NCBI GenBank assembly: GCA_030278955.1
Contig: JAOANR010000003.1
Span: 57,467,628-57,531,627 of the forward strand
Length of the DNA stretch: 64,000 nucleotides
DNA from: Hygrophila difformis
Lineage: Eukaryota > Streptophyta > Magnoliopsida > Lamiales > Acanthaceae
Direction of reading: 5' to 3'
Part shown: piece after piece, positions 33,300-46,123 of the stretch
Numbering within the stretch: the stretch's first letter is position 1
Layout: each line of letters starts with the position of its first letter
Program-made: the position numbers and the translations under genes
Notes under the pieces: model-generated
The model's input: only the letters and a program-made list of their open reading frames with translations
Database searches by the model: none
Told to the model about the DNA's origin: nothing

Positions 33300-34545
33300 A
33301 ATAATGCACACCCGACACACCCATCTCTATATTTGTGTGAGATTTCTTGTGAGAGTTTGTGAGGTGCAATCATCATTTTCTCCTCTCTCACTCCTCCCCC
33401 TCCCTCTCTCTATGCGTTAAGTACAGTGTATGGATTGATATATCTAGAGAGGGATCTAGTCTATATTCCAAGTTTTCATCTGGGCTGCAGCCTCTTTGGA
33501 TTCCTTCAAAGAATAGAGGCTTCTTTCCTTGTGTGCAGCTAAATTGTACACTGATTTGAGTTGTTCACATTTGTTTGATTCTACTTCTGTATCCCAAGTG
33601 TGTATATTTTGCCCTTATACCCCAATTCTTTTGGACAAGGTACTTACTTCCTTATTCCTTTTATCAGCTTTTCAATCCACTTCTGTCAGATCTTGATTAT
33701 CAGTGGTTTAATTGAGCTTTCGCCTTCACAGAAATTGTTCGTTTCTGCTAGGGTTTGGGGGCTTGTAAAATTTGTCACACATTGTAGCTGTGCTGTCATT
33801 ATTTTGAAGGAAGCAGATCTGATTTTATACGTTCATTGATTGAATCCTTACCGCAATTTGTGCGTCGTGTGTTTGCTTAATTTCTATTCTTGACTATTCA
33901 TTGGTAAAACCACTTGACCTGTTGTGGAAGGACAGTGTTAAAATATGCCCCAATTATTTATTCTGGGGAAGTAAAGCTTGTATCTTTTTCCCCCATTTCA
34001 GTTTCTTTTGCATGGTCACAGTTAGGTGGGATTGATAGCATTGATTTCATTTTCTTTCCCCTCATCTTTTTCCCTGAATTAGTGGTTCGTTGATTGAAGG
34101 GGGTTGGGGGAGGGGGACCCCCTTAAGACGGCTGTAGATCAAGAAAAGCTTGGGCCCAAACATCATGTGAAACGCTGAAAAATAAAGATAATAATGTTGT
34201 AAAAAAGTTATCAATGTCTATTTGTTATCAGGGGGTCAGATCTTACAGTTCCTTCCACATGTACTGAAGTCAGTTCGTGATGGGCTTGTCTTGACCACCA
34301 GATCTGCATAATTCCCCTGTTTTGTGTTTTGTCACTCTTGAGTTCTTGTTTCTAGCTCACAATTAGCTCTAGAATTCCTTGATCTGCTTCTGTTTAATTG
34401 TTTTCATTCAAATTGAGGTGATTGCCAATTTGCCTTTTCATTCGATGTTATTTGCTCAAGTGATCACTGTGTAATGCTGGTAAAATGAGGTTGTCTTAAT
34501 TATGCCTGTATTGTGTCCATGTGCAGTTAGAGAATTGTTGGCACC
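33300..34545 (+). promoter_or_regulatory. 5' UTR and leader intron of the ERD3/PMT21-like gene
   Basis: A CT-rich leader (CTCCTCTCTCACTCCTCC, about 33380) is followed by a probable donor CAAG-GTACTT at 33640 and an acceptor CATGTGCAG at 34526, giving an 887-nt leader intron. The second UTR piece, 34527-34545, ends at the ATG. Leader introns often raise expression of plant genes. The transcript start is inferred, not seen. Confidence 0.5.
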
Positions 34546-37176
34546 ATGAAGCACAAGGATGGAAAGCCGTTTTCTCATCCGGATAAAAACTCCCGGACCG
34601 TCCCTATGGCGATTATGTTCTTTGTGTTGTGTGGATTTTCATTCTACCTCGGTGGGATCTTCTGTTCCGAGAAGAACCGATACGCAGTTCAGGAGACGAG
34701 GAAAGAGGTCGAAACTTCCAAGGAAACAGCTAAAGGGTCACTTCAAATCAAAGCTGTGAACTTTCCGGAATGCGGCATCGATTTCCAGGATTACACTCCC
34801 TGCACCGATCCTAGGGTAGTACTTTCTAGTTTCTATACACTTGTATCGCTGCTTTCGATTCTTCAGTAATGCGGATTAGTGCATAGTTTTTGTAAGAATG
34901 ACATTTAAGCAATTTGTTCCAGAGATGGAGGAAGTACAGTGTTCATCGGCTGTCGTTTATGGAGCGCCATTGCCCTCCGGTTTTCGAGAAGAAGGAGTGC
35001 TTGGTTCCTCCTCCCGACGGATATAAGTTTCCCATCAGATGGCCGAAGAGCAAGGACGAATGTTGGTACAGGTATGGAGCACAATTTGCTTAGGAATTAC
35101 TCATTCTAGTTGGGAATCTTACATCTTTGTCCTTTTCAGTCAATTGGATTTAAAAAAAAATTGATGTCCATGTGGTTTGATTTCGTGCAGGAATGTTCCG
35201 TATGATTGGATCAACAAGCAGAAGTCGAATCAGCATTGGCTGAAGAAAGAAGGCGAGAAGTTCCTATTCCCCGGCGGTGGAACCATGTTCCCCAATGGTG
35301 TTAGCGCTTATGTCGATCTGATGCAGGATTTGATCCCTGGAATGAAGGATGGAACTGTCAGAACTGCCATTGATACTGGATGCGGGGTGAGTCCACCTCG
35401 TGCATTTCGATCGCATGCCGACACACTGTTTGATTCATTAATGACTGTCACTGATTGGATCTATAAGATCTGCAGCTGATGTAACTTCATTGCATCATGA
35501 ATTTGTTTAGGTTGCGAGCTGGGGAGGCGATCTATTGGATCGCGGGATTCTAACCGTCTCTCTAGCGCCAAGAGATAACCACGAGGCGCAAGTTCAGTTC
35601 GCGTTGGAACGTGGAATTCCTGCAATTTTGGGCATTATCTCGACGCAGAGGCTTCCATTCCCATCGAACTCGTTCGACATGGCTCATTGCTCGAGATGCC
35701 TAATTCCATGGACTGAATTTGGTAATTATAAGCAGAAATTTACTTGTGTTAATGAAAGGTTCCTCTTGGATTAGTAGTTAAATTATTCGGCCGTTTTTTC
35801 AGGTGGAATTTACCTATTGGAGGTGCACCGTATTCTCCGGCCAGGTGGCTTCTGGGTGCTCTCAGGTCCCCCAGTGAACTACGAGCATCGTTGGAAGGGA
35901 TGGAACACAACCATTGAAGCTCAGAAATCCGATTACGAAAAGCTGCAAGATTTACTAACCTCAATGTGCTTCAAATTGTACAACAAGAAAGACGACATTG
36001 CCGTGTGGCAGAAGTTATCGGACAATAGCTGTTACAAGAAGCTCGATGCTCCGGATACATACCCTCCGAGATGTGATGATGGTACAGAACCCGATTCAGC
36101 ATGGTACACTCCTATCCGGGCGTGCGTTGTCGCCCCCGACTCCAAGTACAAAAAGATTGCGCTGAAATCCCTTCCCAAATGGCCTGCTCGGCTGCATACT
36201 GCTCCTGAGCGCGTTGCTGATGTCCGTGGAGGAAGTGATGGCGCCTTCAAGCACGATGACAGCAAATGGAAGACACGGGCAAAGCACTATAAGAAGCTGC
36301 TCCCTGCAATTGGGACCGATAAGATCAGAAATGTCATGGACATGAACACAATGTATGGAGGATTCGCTGCAGCTTTAACCGATTATCCTCTGTGGGTGAT
36401 GAATGTTGTTTCCTCCTACGCCCCGAACACCCTTGCTATTGTGTACGACAGAGGGCTCATTGGGACCTATCATGACTGGTAATATTCCAACATTCACCTG
36501 ACATGAAACTTTAAAATTCGCAAGGATTCACGCTTTTAACTCTGTTTTGCTAATGATTTTTTTCGTTTTCTTAGGTGTGAGGCATTCTCAACGTATCCCC
36601 GAACATATGACCTCCTTCACCTTGATGGTCTTTTCTCAGCCGAAAACCACAGGTTAGGATCCATGTCCACATTTCATCCCATGGGCTGTTGTTTGATGTG
36701 TGGTCTTCTGCTAAATTTATATAGCTAGCAACTTTCAACAATAGCAATACATAAATTCAACAATGTAGCATTTAATATGTGGGCTTTTGTTGAAGTTACC
36801 CATTTTTATTGTTGAAATATGAACGTTGAAAAACAACAATAGCCATCCATTTAAGCAAATGACCAAACCTGTAGGGGTCTAGCAAGCTATCTTTTCTTAT
36901 CTTTCATTTTGATGAAAAACTGATTCTGACTTGAAATGTTGCAACGATCCCGGCAGGTGCGAAATGAAGTATGTCCTCTTGGAGATGGACCGCATTCTGA
37001 GGCCAAACGGGTATGCAATCATCCGGGAATCCAGTTACTACGTCGATGGTGTAGCCGCCCTTGCAAAAGGAATGAGATGGAGCTGCCGTAAAGAAGAGAC
37101 AGAATATACTGTCGAGACAGAGAAGCTGTTGATCTGCCAGAAGAAGCTGTGGTACTCGAAGCAAAGTTCGAAATGA
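34546..37176 (+). CDS. PMT21: ERD3/PMT21-type putative methyltransferase (DUF248)
   Basis: Seven coding exons with GT-AG borders: 34546-34815, 34923-35071, 35191-35386, 35511-35721, 35803-36478, 36575-36652, 36957-37176. They sum to 1800 nt (599 aa), matching the roughly 600 aa of Arabidopsis ERD3/PMT21, which it resembles along its length. A short cytosolic tail precedes one membrane anchor (about 20-39, [20 protein letters not shown]), then a luminal catalytic part. The SAM-binding motif [19 protein letters not shown] is near 199-217. [41 protein letters not shown] and [11 protein letters not shown] are DUF248 signatures. The family consists of Golgi type II proteins thought to methylate pectin or related wall polymers; the substrate is not shown here. 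No break is seen. Confidence 0.93.
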
Positions 37177-39302
37177 TACCAATCGATACGATATTTTGTA
37201 TTAGAGATCATATCAGCAGCAGCAGCAGCAGCAGCAGCCATAGAAGATAAGTTTTTATACCATCAAGAACATTAATTATTTGTTTCTACAAAGAAAAGAA
37301 AAGAAAAAGAGAGGCTTGGGATAAAGATCAGATTCATCCTCTCCCAATAGAAGAAATGAATTAATAACCTCCAGGTTACTACATCTCATTATCATTATAT
37401 AGTTTTTATTATTACATGCTTTTTGACACAGTATTAGTATTATTCTTTGGAAGGAAAGAGGGGGCTGTCTGCTGTTGGTTTATTATTGTGTTTTTGTTAC
37501 ATTTCCTCTTGTCATTTCACCCTACTGAAGCTGTGAAAAATATATATATAAATGATAAAAAGGGGTGGTGTTGTAAGTCACAGCTGGTTATCAAGCTTCC
37601 ATTTTTATTTCTCTACTGTAGTATTCCTGAATGAAACATTCTATCAATCAAAGCTCATGTTATACTCGTCGTTTTTATTATAATATAGTAAAAATTTAAA
37701 TGGCATTACCAATTGCACGAGATTTTTTTTTTTATAATGTAAAATTGCTGTATGATTGTTGCCACACATCATTGATATGTGGGCTTCTGCCGACATAAAT
37801 GCAATCCTGTAAAGTGAGGAACAGTTCTATTTAAATGAAACAATAGTACAACTACAGTGTGATTACACCAAATCTCACCAAATGTGATTATATCATATTA
37901 CCATTATTATTACTATTATTATTAGAATAAGAATATAATTGAATCAGATAAAACTTGACCGAATTAGATCAGACTAAAATATACTAAGATGATACCGCCA
38001 AACCATATATAAACAGACTAGAGCTAAAATTTACGCACTCCTTTCACCAAAAAAAAAAAACTTTACACACTCCTACTATATAATTAGATTGCAGAATCAA
38101 CACCCTGCTAGTGCTAATATTAATATGATCTGCTCTTTTCGTTATGCGATCAATTGGACACTACATAGGTTAATTATTTCATTGATGAGATGACATTTAT
38201 TTCCCAAATTTGACGAGAAACAAATGGCATATTTTGTTTCTTCTTTCTCACTTGTGTTTCCTTTTTCATCTCCAACTTTTGAAATTGTTGTTTAATTAAA
38301 TTGATCCGCTGTATCAATTATCTTTGAACATGCTTTCCAAAAAAACATTAGTATCTTTGAACATTACTATTATTTTCTAAAATAAATTTTTTTTTGCAGC
38401 TATGGATCAAAGGGACACCTAGCAATCAGCACGGTGCGATGTAATTATATATGTCCACATTTAAAAATCTTTGATGCAGTCAGCCTAATATAATAAAGCC
38501 CACAAAGTAATATGTGTGGGCTGGAAGCGTACAAAATGGGCTTACAGTTATGCCTATAAATTTTGGGGCTGTATTGGCTGTGCAATATTACGTTACGTAG
38601 CTACATTCTCAAACTTTTAAGTATTGAATTTGTATGTTCAAAAGTTTTTGGACGCGCATTGTAAGCGATTTGTTTATTTCCACTGCTTTTTTTCTTGCGA
38701 ATACTCTTGTGTGCAATTTTACTAAGTTTTGAATCAAGAATTGCATTGCTTTGATATGTTTTTAAGAGAAATTTTGCTTAGATTCAATAAGGTTTTTGTT
38801 GATTTCGTCATATGCGGCAGTTGAATTTGATCATTCTGCATTGTCTGTTGGGGTCGAGAACAGAGATTGAGCCTGTAAATGCTTTTTCCTATGGATGAAT
38901 GCTATTGAAATGTTATAGATTGGATATTCCAGTAGATACATTGGATAGATGTCATCTGCATATCATGGGCGATCGATTTTTTAATTGAGATCACATATGA
39001 AAAAAAAAATGAAAACTGATCAATTTTGATTAAAATCGACAAAAATCTATGTGATGGTGGATTCTTGGATATGGTGGGCCTGTGCAGAATTGGGATAGTT
39101 TGGAGGAGGGATTGTAATCCAATGAGCTAGATGTGTATTTGGTTGAAAATGTAGCTACTTGTGATTGTTGGATGCAAATTTGCTTCATACCTCCTTTCAG
39201 AGATGAAGATAATTGTCTGGAATTACTTTCATATGTGAATTCTTCTCTGGTCTCATATGTTTGTGATCTTTTAGGTGATGATTGTAACTGAAATCACAAA
39301 AA
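37177..39302. other. Intergenic region between the methyltransferase and A3-like genes
   Basis: The first 500 bp probably hold the 3' UTR and poly(A) site of the methyltransferase gene. The rest is AT-rich with no recognised gene. A possible leader-intron acceptor, GTGATCTTTTAG, ends at about 39272, shortly before the next gene's ATG. No donor was identified. Confidence 0.45.
37212..37238 (+). repeat. (CAG)n microsatellite in the 3' UTR
   Basis: About nine CAG/AGC units lie some 40 bp after the methyltransferase stop codon, so probably in its 3' UTR. They would be polymorphic in length. Confidence 0.85.
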
Positions 39303-40000
39303 ATGGGAGGTGGAGAGGAAGGAAAATCTGACAAAGGTCTCACCCCTGAAAACCAAGGTGCACCGGGATATCCTCCGCCAGGGCAGCACATCTCAGCACC
39401 GGGAGGTTACCGCCGGGTAGCTATCCACCACAAGGGTATCCACCAGCAGGATACCCACAAGGCTATCCCCCATCAGGGTATCCACCACAAGAAGGGTACC
39501 CCCCACAAGGCTATCCCCCACATGGATATCCTCAACCTGGCTATCCACCACAAGGCTACCCCGATGCACCACCACAAGGCTACCCTGGTGCGCCACCTCA
39601 AGGCTACCCCCACCCTGGCGGCGCATCTGGCTCTACAAAGTCCGGTACTATCCTCAACGCTTCATTTGCATATATGATATAAGTATCAAAGTGAACTTTG
39701 ATGGTCTGGTTTGGTTTATGTTTTCATTTTTTATGAAATGCAATCTTTAATAAGAACAATAGTATGAATGGCCGTGCTTAACGAATATTTTTCGTCATGT
39801 GTTGTGCTTATCAACAATAGATGATTAGATTCTACTTCTGAATACTTTCTTACATCACAACTATAAAACTGTTATTAGCAACGCCTCGGAAAAATGTTGT
39901 TAAGAGTATCATTAAACCGAAAATCTGGGTTTTGCCACACATTTTATTTTTCATTCATGTTTTAGCAATATTTAATCGTTGCTAAATACTGACCACATAC

Positions 40001-40264
40001 TACTCCATCAGTCCCACTTAATTTGTCTTGTTTGACTTTTGCACACAATCCAATGCACGTTTTCAACCGTTAATATCTCAAAATATATACAACAAAAAAA
40101 TATGTGAAATATATATTCTAAAACTACATGATTATACAATTCTAACAAGATCCAACTCGACTATTTTTTTCTAAATATATACTTGCAATAAAATTGAGTC
40201 GAATTTGAACAATGAACAGTGTCAAAAAGTCAAACAGGACATGTTTGGTGGGACGGAGGGAGTA
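40001..40264. mobile_element. Stowaway-like MITE in the A3-like gene intron
   Basis: TA-CTCCATCAGTCCCACTTAA at the left and TGGTGGGACGGAGGGAG-TA at the right are inverted ends with TA duplication. It is inserted in the long intron. A second, end-less relative lies at about 40400-40560. Confidence 0.85.
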
Positions 40265-40618
40265 TTTTGTTGTGGTATAATAATCTGAAGTATATAATAT
40301 ATAAAAACAATATCTCTTATGAACAGTAACCTATCAATTCTCTCTCACAAAAATCCCCTTATGAACAGTAACCTACCTACTTCCCCAACATTTACTTTCT
40401 TCACGCAATCCAATACATATTTCTAATGAAATAACTCATAAATAACTCAAAATGTGTAGAAGAAAAAATTCTAAAAATTTGATATTTTAAAACTACATGA
40501 TGAGACGAATCTAACGAGATCCCACTTGACTATGTTTTTCTTTATATAAATGTTGTATAAGCATTAGTCGAAGTTGAATAATAAATAGTAGCAAAAGTAA
40601 AAACAAAAATAGTGCATT

Positions 40619-40937
40619 TTCAAAATATAAGAGAACCAAATTTGAGCCAAATTCACGTTAAATAATTTAATTTCATTAATTATTATAGATAAAGAATACT
40701 ACCAAATAAAAGATGTAACAAAAACTTTATAGGTTGATAATTGAATAATAAACAGTAGCAAAAATCAATCCCTTTTCACTATAAAAATGAAGAAATTATA
40801 TAATATATAAATAATGGACTTTCAAAATATAGGGGAACCAAATTCGAGCGAAATTCACATTATATAATTTAATTTCATTAGTTATTATAGATAAAGAATA
40901 CTACCAAATAAAGGATGTAACAAAAATTTTATGGGTT
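40619..40937. repeat. Direct duplication of about 117 bp inside the intron
   Basis: The segment TTCAAAATATAAGAGAACCA...GATGTAACAAAAACTTTAT (40619-40735) recurs at 40821-40937 with about 10 differences. The offset is 202 bp. Confidence 0.75.
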
Positions 40938-41630
40938 TATATTATATTTATTTTTAAAGATATTTCAATATATTTGATATTATTCTTAACCAATACTCTA
41001 TTAATTGAAATTATAATTAAAGAATATATTGTACTTCATATCATTAATAAGTACTTTATAAATTGATATCATATTCATTAATGCATAAGAAATATTTGTA
41101 TTAGATAAATTAACTAAATTAAATAAATTGCAATATGATAATAAGTTGATGAAACTATAGTCATTTTAATTTGTCTATGGATTCAATTCATTTACAAGAG
41201 TATTTCTTATTTTTTTACTAATTTAATTTGGAAATATCTATATGAAATTTCTAATATCTCAAAGCTTTAGGATGAATCAATATCAATAATCAATTATCAA
41301 GTACAATACGATTTCACGTACTTTCTTTGTCAATGTATTACATTATAGTCGTGAGTAGAAATATTTTTATCTTTTTCATTTTTTTGTCCTTTCAATTATT
41401 GTTAGTAGTATAAGTATTTTTTAAGATACTAAATTTTAATATATGAATATTGGTAATGATATATGTTGGTCGATTTCTATGTAATGTATAGATGTACTCA
41501 TGTAATACTTAAAATAGTTTAAGGAGGTTGAAGAATGTAATCGACTTAATAAAATTGAACAATTTTATTTATTAAATCAGATAATTTTATTCATATTGTC
41601 CATAATTTCCGCCCATTGAGCGGGGGAAAT

Positions 41631-41632
41631 AC

Positions 41633-41690
<58 letters not shown>

Positions 41691-41691
41691 C
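41631..41691. repeat. (AAT)n microsatellite
   Basis: About 20 perfect AAT units lie some 20 bp before the exon-2 acceptor of the A3-like gene. An asparagine-rich frame through it is an artefact. Length variation here could affect splicing of exon 2. Confidence 0.95.
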
Positions 41692-41934
41692 TTTGCCTAT
41701 TTTTGGTGATCAGGAGGGATTGGAGGACTCATAGCTGGAGGTGCGGCGGCAGCTGCAGCCGCCTTGGGGGCCCACCATGGGCACCATGGGTATCCTGGCA
41801 TGGTCCATTATGGAGGGAAGTTCAAGCATCATGATAAGTTCAAGCATGGCAAATTTGGAAAGCATGGCAAGTTCAAGAGAGGAAAATTATTTGGGAAACA
41901 CAAGCATAAAGGCATGTTTAAGAAGTGGAAATGA

Positions 41935-43539
41935 TGCCTGCAGGATGTGTTGTATCCAATTTTCACCTTGTTATCTCTCTAGAATCCCCTTCAGAATAAG
42001 TATAAGATGGTACTGCAAGATAAGTAAAACTATCGTCTATCTATGGATTTCAATCTGTTCTTCTCTAGTCTTATTCCAAACAACTCTCTCTGGAACTCGA
42101 TAATTTTTATTTACATTTCATTATCCAATGGTTTGTATGATCAATTCATGTCTTCATCATTATGACTCGTCTTTTTAACCTGCAGATGGTTAATTAGCGA
42201 GTTTTAATTTATAGATTGGAATTTATTCAGACTCCTTAAGCAGTCTATGAAAACTTTGATTTCAACTAAGGTCAAAGAAAGAAGAATAATGAGAAGAATT
42301 CATGCAATTAACCTCGAAGAAATTATATATGTCATGGAAATGGCGCATAGAACCTCTTCCTCTTTCACCCGCTAGCATGGGTTTTTTTTTTTAATGTTAA
42401 TTTTCTCTATTTAATAATAACATGTCAAACCACATCTCGGGGTCAACTGCTAACATGAGGCTGCTTAGTGCCTCTGTACTCCTCTGTCACACCAATGCAC
42501 GCCTTCCAATCGAAGACCCCTTATCCTCCTAATCTTTAATTTTATTTCACTTTCTCTTGATGGTTGGAGAAGTCTTATTTTTTCTAATGTCATTTCTAAA
42601 GAAATATATATTAGGAACCGAAAAATTCGATAGTTGATCTTTCTTTCCAAAAAAATGTATTTTTATTTTCGTTTTCTTTATTTTTTGTTTTAGAGCTCAA
42701 GCCACATAAATTACAAAGAAGATAGTATATGGAATAGATAGGGGGTCAGGAGGGAAATCGAATCCCTAATCTTATGTTGAGGGGTCTTCGATGGGAAGAC
42801 ACACATTGGTATGACAGAGCAGTACTAAGGCACTGAACAATCTCATTTTAGCGGTTTGCCTTGAGATGTGATTTAGCACATTGTTATTAAGTGGTTATTT
42901 TTCTATTCGGGTGGACAAAAAATGAAAGTTGTACATAAATAATGGGATGAAAGAAATATTATTTATTTTAGTTATATAAAAAAAATTTAAAATAGGCCAC
43001 CAGAATGATATGATTTTCACTTCGGGCCAGAAAGATGTTGGCCCATGGAGTGTTCCTGCATTTGGACAAAATCTAGAAATGGCTCAAAAAAATGATTATC
43101 TCGAAAGTGTATGTATAAACATTAAAAAAATACTATAAAAAATAATTTAGGATGTAAATTGGAAATTTATTCAATACATGAAAGTTGATGTTGATGATAA
43201 ATTTTGAAATTTACTCATGATTGGTCATTAGTTTTTTTTTTTTTTTTTTTTTTTTTGTGGGGGTAAGCCAAGAGGCCAGAGAAGGTCAAACGATACAAAC
43301 CAAACAAAGCAAAGAAAGAAACAAAAAGCAGGGGACGGGGAAGACACTGAAACACAAACACAAGAGACCAAAAAAAATAATAAGACAGCCCAATACTACA
43401 GCCTAGGGTAGCAAACAGGCTTAATTATTAAAATGATACATACTCCGTATAAAATAACTCGTTCCCAAACTAGAATGAAATCACCATTTCAATTGGCTAT
43501 CACTAACAAATACTTCTTATAGAAAGAACTGTACTAATC
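41935..43539. other. Intergenic DNA with two inverted SINE heads
   Basis: No gene is visible. GTGCCTCTGTACTCCTCTGT ... TCGAAGACCCCT (about 42469-42520, plus) and its near reverse complement (about 42782-42836) are two copies of one SINE head in opposite orientation. The minus copy extends leftward to about 42690 with CACATAAATTACAAAG. A 22-nt T run starts at about 43233. Confidence 0.5.
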
Positions 43540-44270
43540 GACGTCTGAGTTGGCGACGGGGTAAAAAGAAAACTAAAAAATACATGAACAGTAGAAATCA
43601 CCACTCCAGATCATAGTTGTTAAGATCCCGATCCTGATCTTAGGATCTTACGATTTTACGATCACACATCTCTAAAACGATCCCGATCCTTGTAGGATCT
43701 TAAAATTAGTAAGATCCCGATCCTGATAGTAGAATGTTACGATCTTATGGTCATAATCCCTCAAAGCTTCTACGATCTTACGATCATACCCTCTTAAACG
43801 CATAAAATTTTTGTAGTATTTTATGATTTTGGATCAAAGTAATTTTTTTTCTTTAATTTTAAACTTAAAAGCTTGTATTACTTATGTATGATGTGTAAAA
43901 AACATAATATGTATGTATGCGGAAATATTTTATGTTTGATTGTAGGGTTTCTGTATTGTATTGTATTAATTAACATGCAAGATTCATAAATACACGAAAT
44001 AATGCTTTTAATTGTTAGTATGCATAATTGAGTTTATTCATTACTGCAATTTCATAAGATCTTAGATCCCGATTCGATCCTACGATCCCGATCTTGCAAA
44101 AAGAAAAACGATCCCGTATAAGATCTCGATCTTAACAACCTTGCTCCAGATAGTGATTTGTGAAAAAGAAAATTTTAAAAATAAAAAAATTAAAGTCGCC
44201 AAACGAGATGGCGACTTGGGAGAGGAAAAAGTAGCGTGAGTGTTAATCATATGGTGGCGATTTGATTTAA
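43540..44270. repeat. GGCGAC palindromic repeats, left block
   Basis: TCTGAGTTGGCGAC (about 43547), AACAGTAGAAATCACC (43589-43604) and AAGTCGCC-AAACGAGAT-GGCGACTT (about 44194-44218, perfect 8-bp arms) mark this block. It is split by the hAT-type MITE at 43612-44143. The same motifs recur inverted at 48395-48530. Confidence 0.65.
43612..44143. mobile_element. hAT-type MITE with GATCCCGATC repeats
   Basis: An 8-bp target duplication CTCCAGAT lies at 43604-43611 and 44144-44151. The ends are CATAGTTGTTAAGATC and, inverted, CAAGGTTGTTAAGATC. Inside, GATCCCGATCCTGATC and TACGATCTTACGATC motifs recur near both ends. Confidence 0.85.
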
Positions 44271-44775
44271 ACCCACAAAAAATGAATTACAAAGCAATGT
44301 AGTGTAGTTTAATATAGAAGCTGATTATAGATATTAGCAGGGCCGTCTCGAACATTTTAGAGGCCCCGAGCGAAAATAAAGGAAAGGGCCCCTATAAAAT
44401 AAATTAAATTATATTACTTTAATAATATCTTATTGTATAAAACTATATAAAAATAAATATGAAATTTTGTCAAAAAGCATATTATTTAATTTTTTTTACT
44501 AGAAGATCAAATGAATTATCAAGAAATAGTTTAAAAACTAAACTAATTTTTATCAAAAGAATATAATTTATATAACAAAATTAATTAACATGAAAAGCAC
44601 AACGTCAAATGATAATGACAAAAAACTATAGTAATTAGTAACAAAATTTAATACATATATTATAAATATATAAATTTTGAAAATCAAAATAATAAATTGA
44701 TGATAAAGATACTAAAATACTACTAATATTAATAATAATATTGACAAATGAAATAAGACATGTATAAATAATCTA

Positions 44776-45794
44776 GGAAAAAAGGCCAAATATATCATTT
44801 TTGTTTAAAAAAAAGCCAAATATATCCTTTTTTCTATTTTATTACCGAATTTATCCTCTACATATGCTAATTATATCCGGAAATATCCTAAATTCACTAA
44901 TCGTGGAATGCCTGCTGACGTGGCAATAAATCAACTTAAACCATACACGCTAGATCGAATTTGAAGTATGTCTCAATTAGGGCTGGGGAAAAATACCGAA
45001 TATACTGCATACCGCACATACCGTATCGAAAAAGTACCGAAAATATCAAACTTTTCGGTATACCGTAATTTTCGGTATGGTATCATACCGTACCGTAAGA
45101 TTTCGGTACGGTAACGGTATAAATTTTTTGATACCGCGGTATATCGCTACTGACCGAACTTTGGTATATACCACGGTTTCGGTATATACTGTGATACCGT
45201 TATATACTGTAATATCGGTATGTTGGTATATAGCGAAAGTTCGGTATGCCGGTATATACCGCAATACCGGTATGTCGGTATGTAGTGAATGTTCGGTATA
45301 CCGCGATACGGTATGTCGGTATGTACTGAATGTTCGGTATAGCGGTATATACCGAACTTACCGGAATATCGGTATGGAAATATTTCATACCGAAACTTTC
45401 GGTATACCGAAATGTTCGGTACGGCAACGGTATGAAATTTTTCATACCATAAAGTTCGGTAAGGTATACGGTACGGAGAATTTTTTTCGGTATGATACCG
45501 TACCGAAAATTACGGTATACCGAAAATTTTGATATTTCTTTTTTCGATACGGTATGTGCGGTATGCGGTATACTCGGTATTTTTCCCAACCCTAATTGAG
45601 AGACACTTCAAATCTCATCCAGCATGTAGGGTTTAAGTTAATTTATTGCCACATCAGCAGCCATTCCACGATTAGTGAATTTAGGATATTTTCGGATATA
45701 ATTAGCATATGTAGAGGATAAATTCGGTAATAAAATAAAAAATGATAGATTTGGCTTTTTTTAAAACAAAAAAGATATATTTGGCCTTTTTTCC
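44776..45794. mobile_element. 1.0-kb foldback element with 10-bp target duplication
   Basis: An exact AAATAATCTA lies at 44766-44775 and 45795-45804. The arms start GGAAAAAAGGCCAAATATATC on both strands and stay inverted-repeat over several hundred bp each, through TTTATCCTCTACATATGC and TGGCAATAAAT, into GGAAAAATACCGA. The centre (about 45040-45500) is an array of CGGTATAC/GGTATACCG motifs. The TSD length and long arms suit a Mutator-type foldback. It could form a very long RNA hairpin. Frames through it are artefacts. Confidence 0.85.
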
Positions 45795-45860
45795 AAATAA
45801 TCTATTTAAGTTGTGTCACTAAAAAAAATCAATGTAAGTTGCATAACATTAAATAAAAAA

Positions 45861-46123
45861 TACTCCATCCGTATTCAAAAAATTTTAACACCTCTTTTTT
45901 GGCATGTTTTGAACTAATGTTAACATTTTCTTTTATGATAGTTTTTTTTCTATTCACACTACTTTTTTTCATCTCTTTCTCTCTCATCTCCTTTAATCTC
46001 CACCACTCATAAATTATAAATCACGTGCAACTACCCAATGTTAAGATTATTTTTTTTGGCTTTACATGTTGAGATTATTTTTTCGGTAAGTCATGTTAAG
46101 TTTATTTGAATAGGGAAGGAGTA
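45861..46123. mobile_element. Stowaway-like MITE
   Basis: TA-CTCCATCCGTATTCAAAAAA and TTTGAATAGGGAAGGAG-TA form inverted ends with TA duplication. It is nested inside the hAT element. Confidence 0.8.

Larger units (their letters stand above)
39303..41934 (+). pseudogene. Glycine-rich protein A3-like gene with exon-1 frameshift
   Basis: Two exons: 39303-39644 and 41714-41934, joined by a GT-AG intron of 2069 bp (donor CCG-GTACTA, acceptor GATCAG). Exon 1 starts MGGGEEGKSDKGL. After about 39411 the sensible reading is one frame over: a run of GYPPQ / GYPPA / GYPPS repeats. Exon 2 continues in phase with GGIGGLIAGGAAAAAA and a lysine/histidine/glycine-rich tail of HGKF and GKHGKF repeats. This is the glycine-rich A3 family architecture (GYPP repeats, short hydrophobic Gly/Ala segment, basic tail); its function is poorly known. 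The shift equals one missing base near TTACCGCCGGG (39408-39417). It may be a real lesion or an assembly error, since everything else is well preserved. Confidence 0.75.

Noticed and set aside
39303..39677. 124-codon His/Lys/Ile-rich protein
   Set aside because: After about residue 36 it is the out-of-frame reading of the GYPPQ repeats. The meaningful frame is shifted by one base.
41616..41834. Asn-rich protein next to exon 2 of the A3-like gene
   Set aside because: It is the (AAT)n microsatellite read through the intron end. Exon 2 is in another frame.
45046..45589. Tyr/Val/Arg-rich frames of 72-151 codons
   Set aside because: Translations of the GGTATACCG array in the foldback centre, open on both strands.
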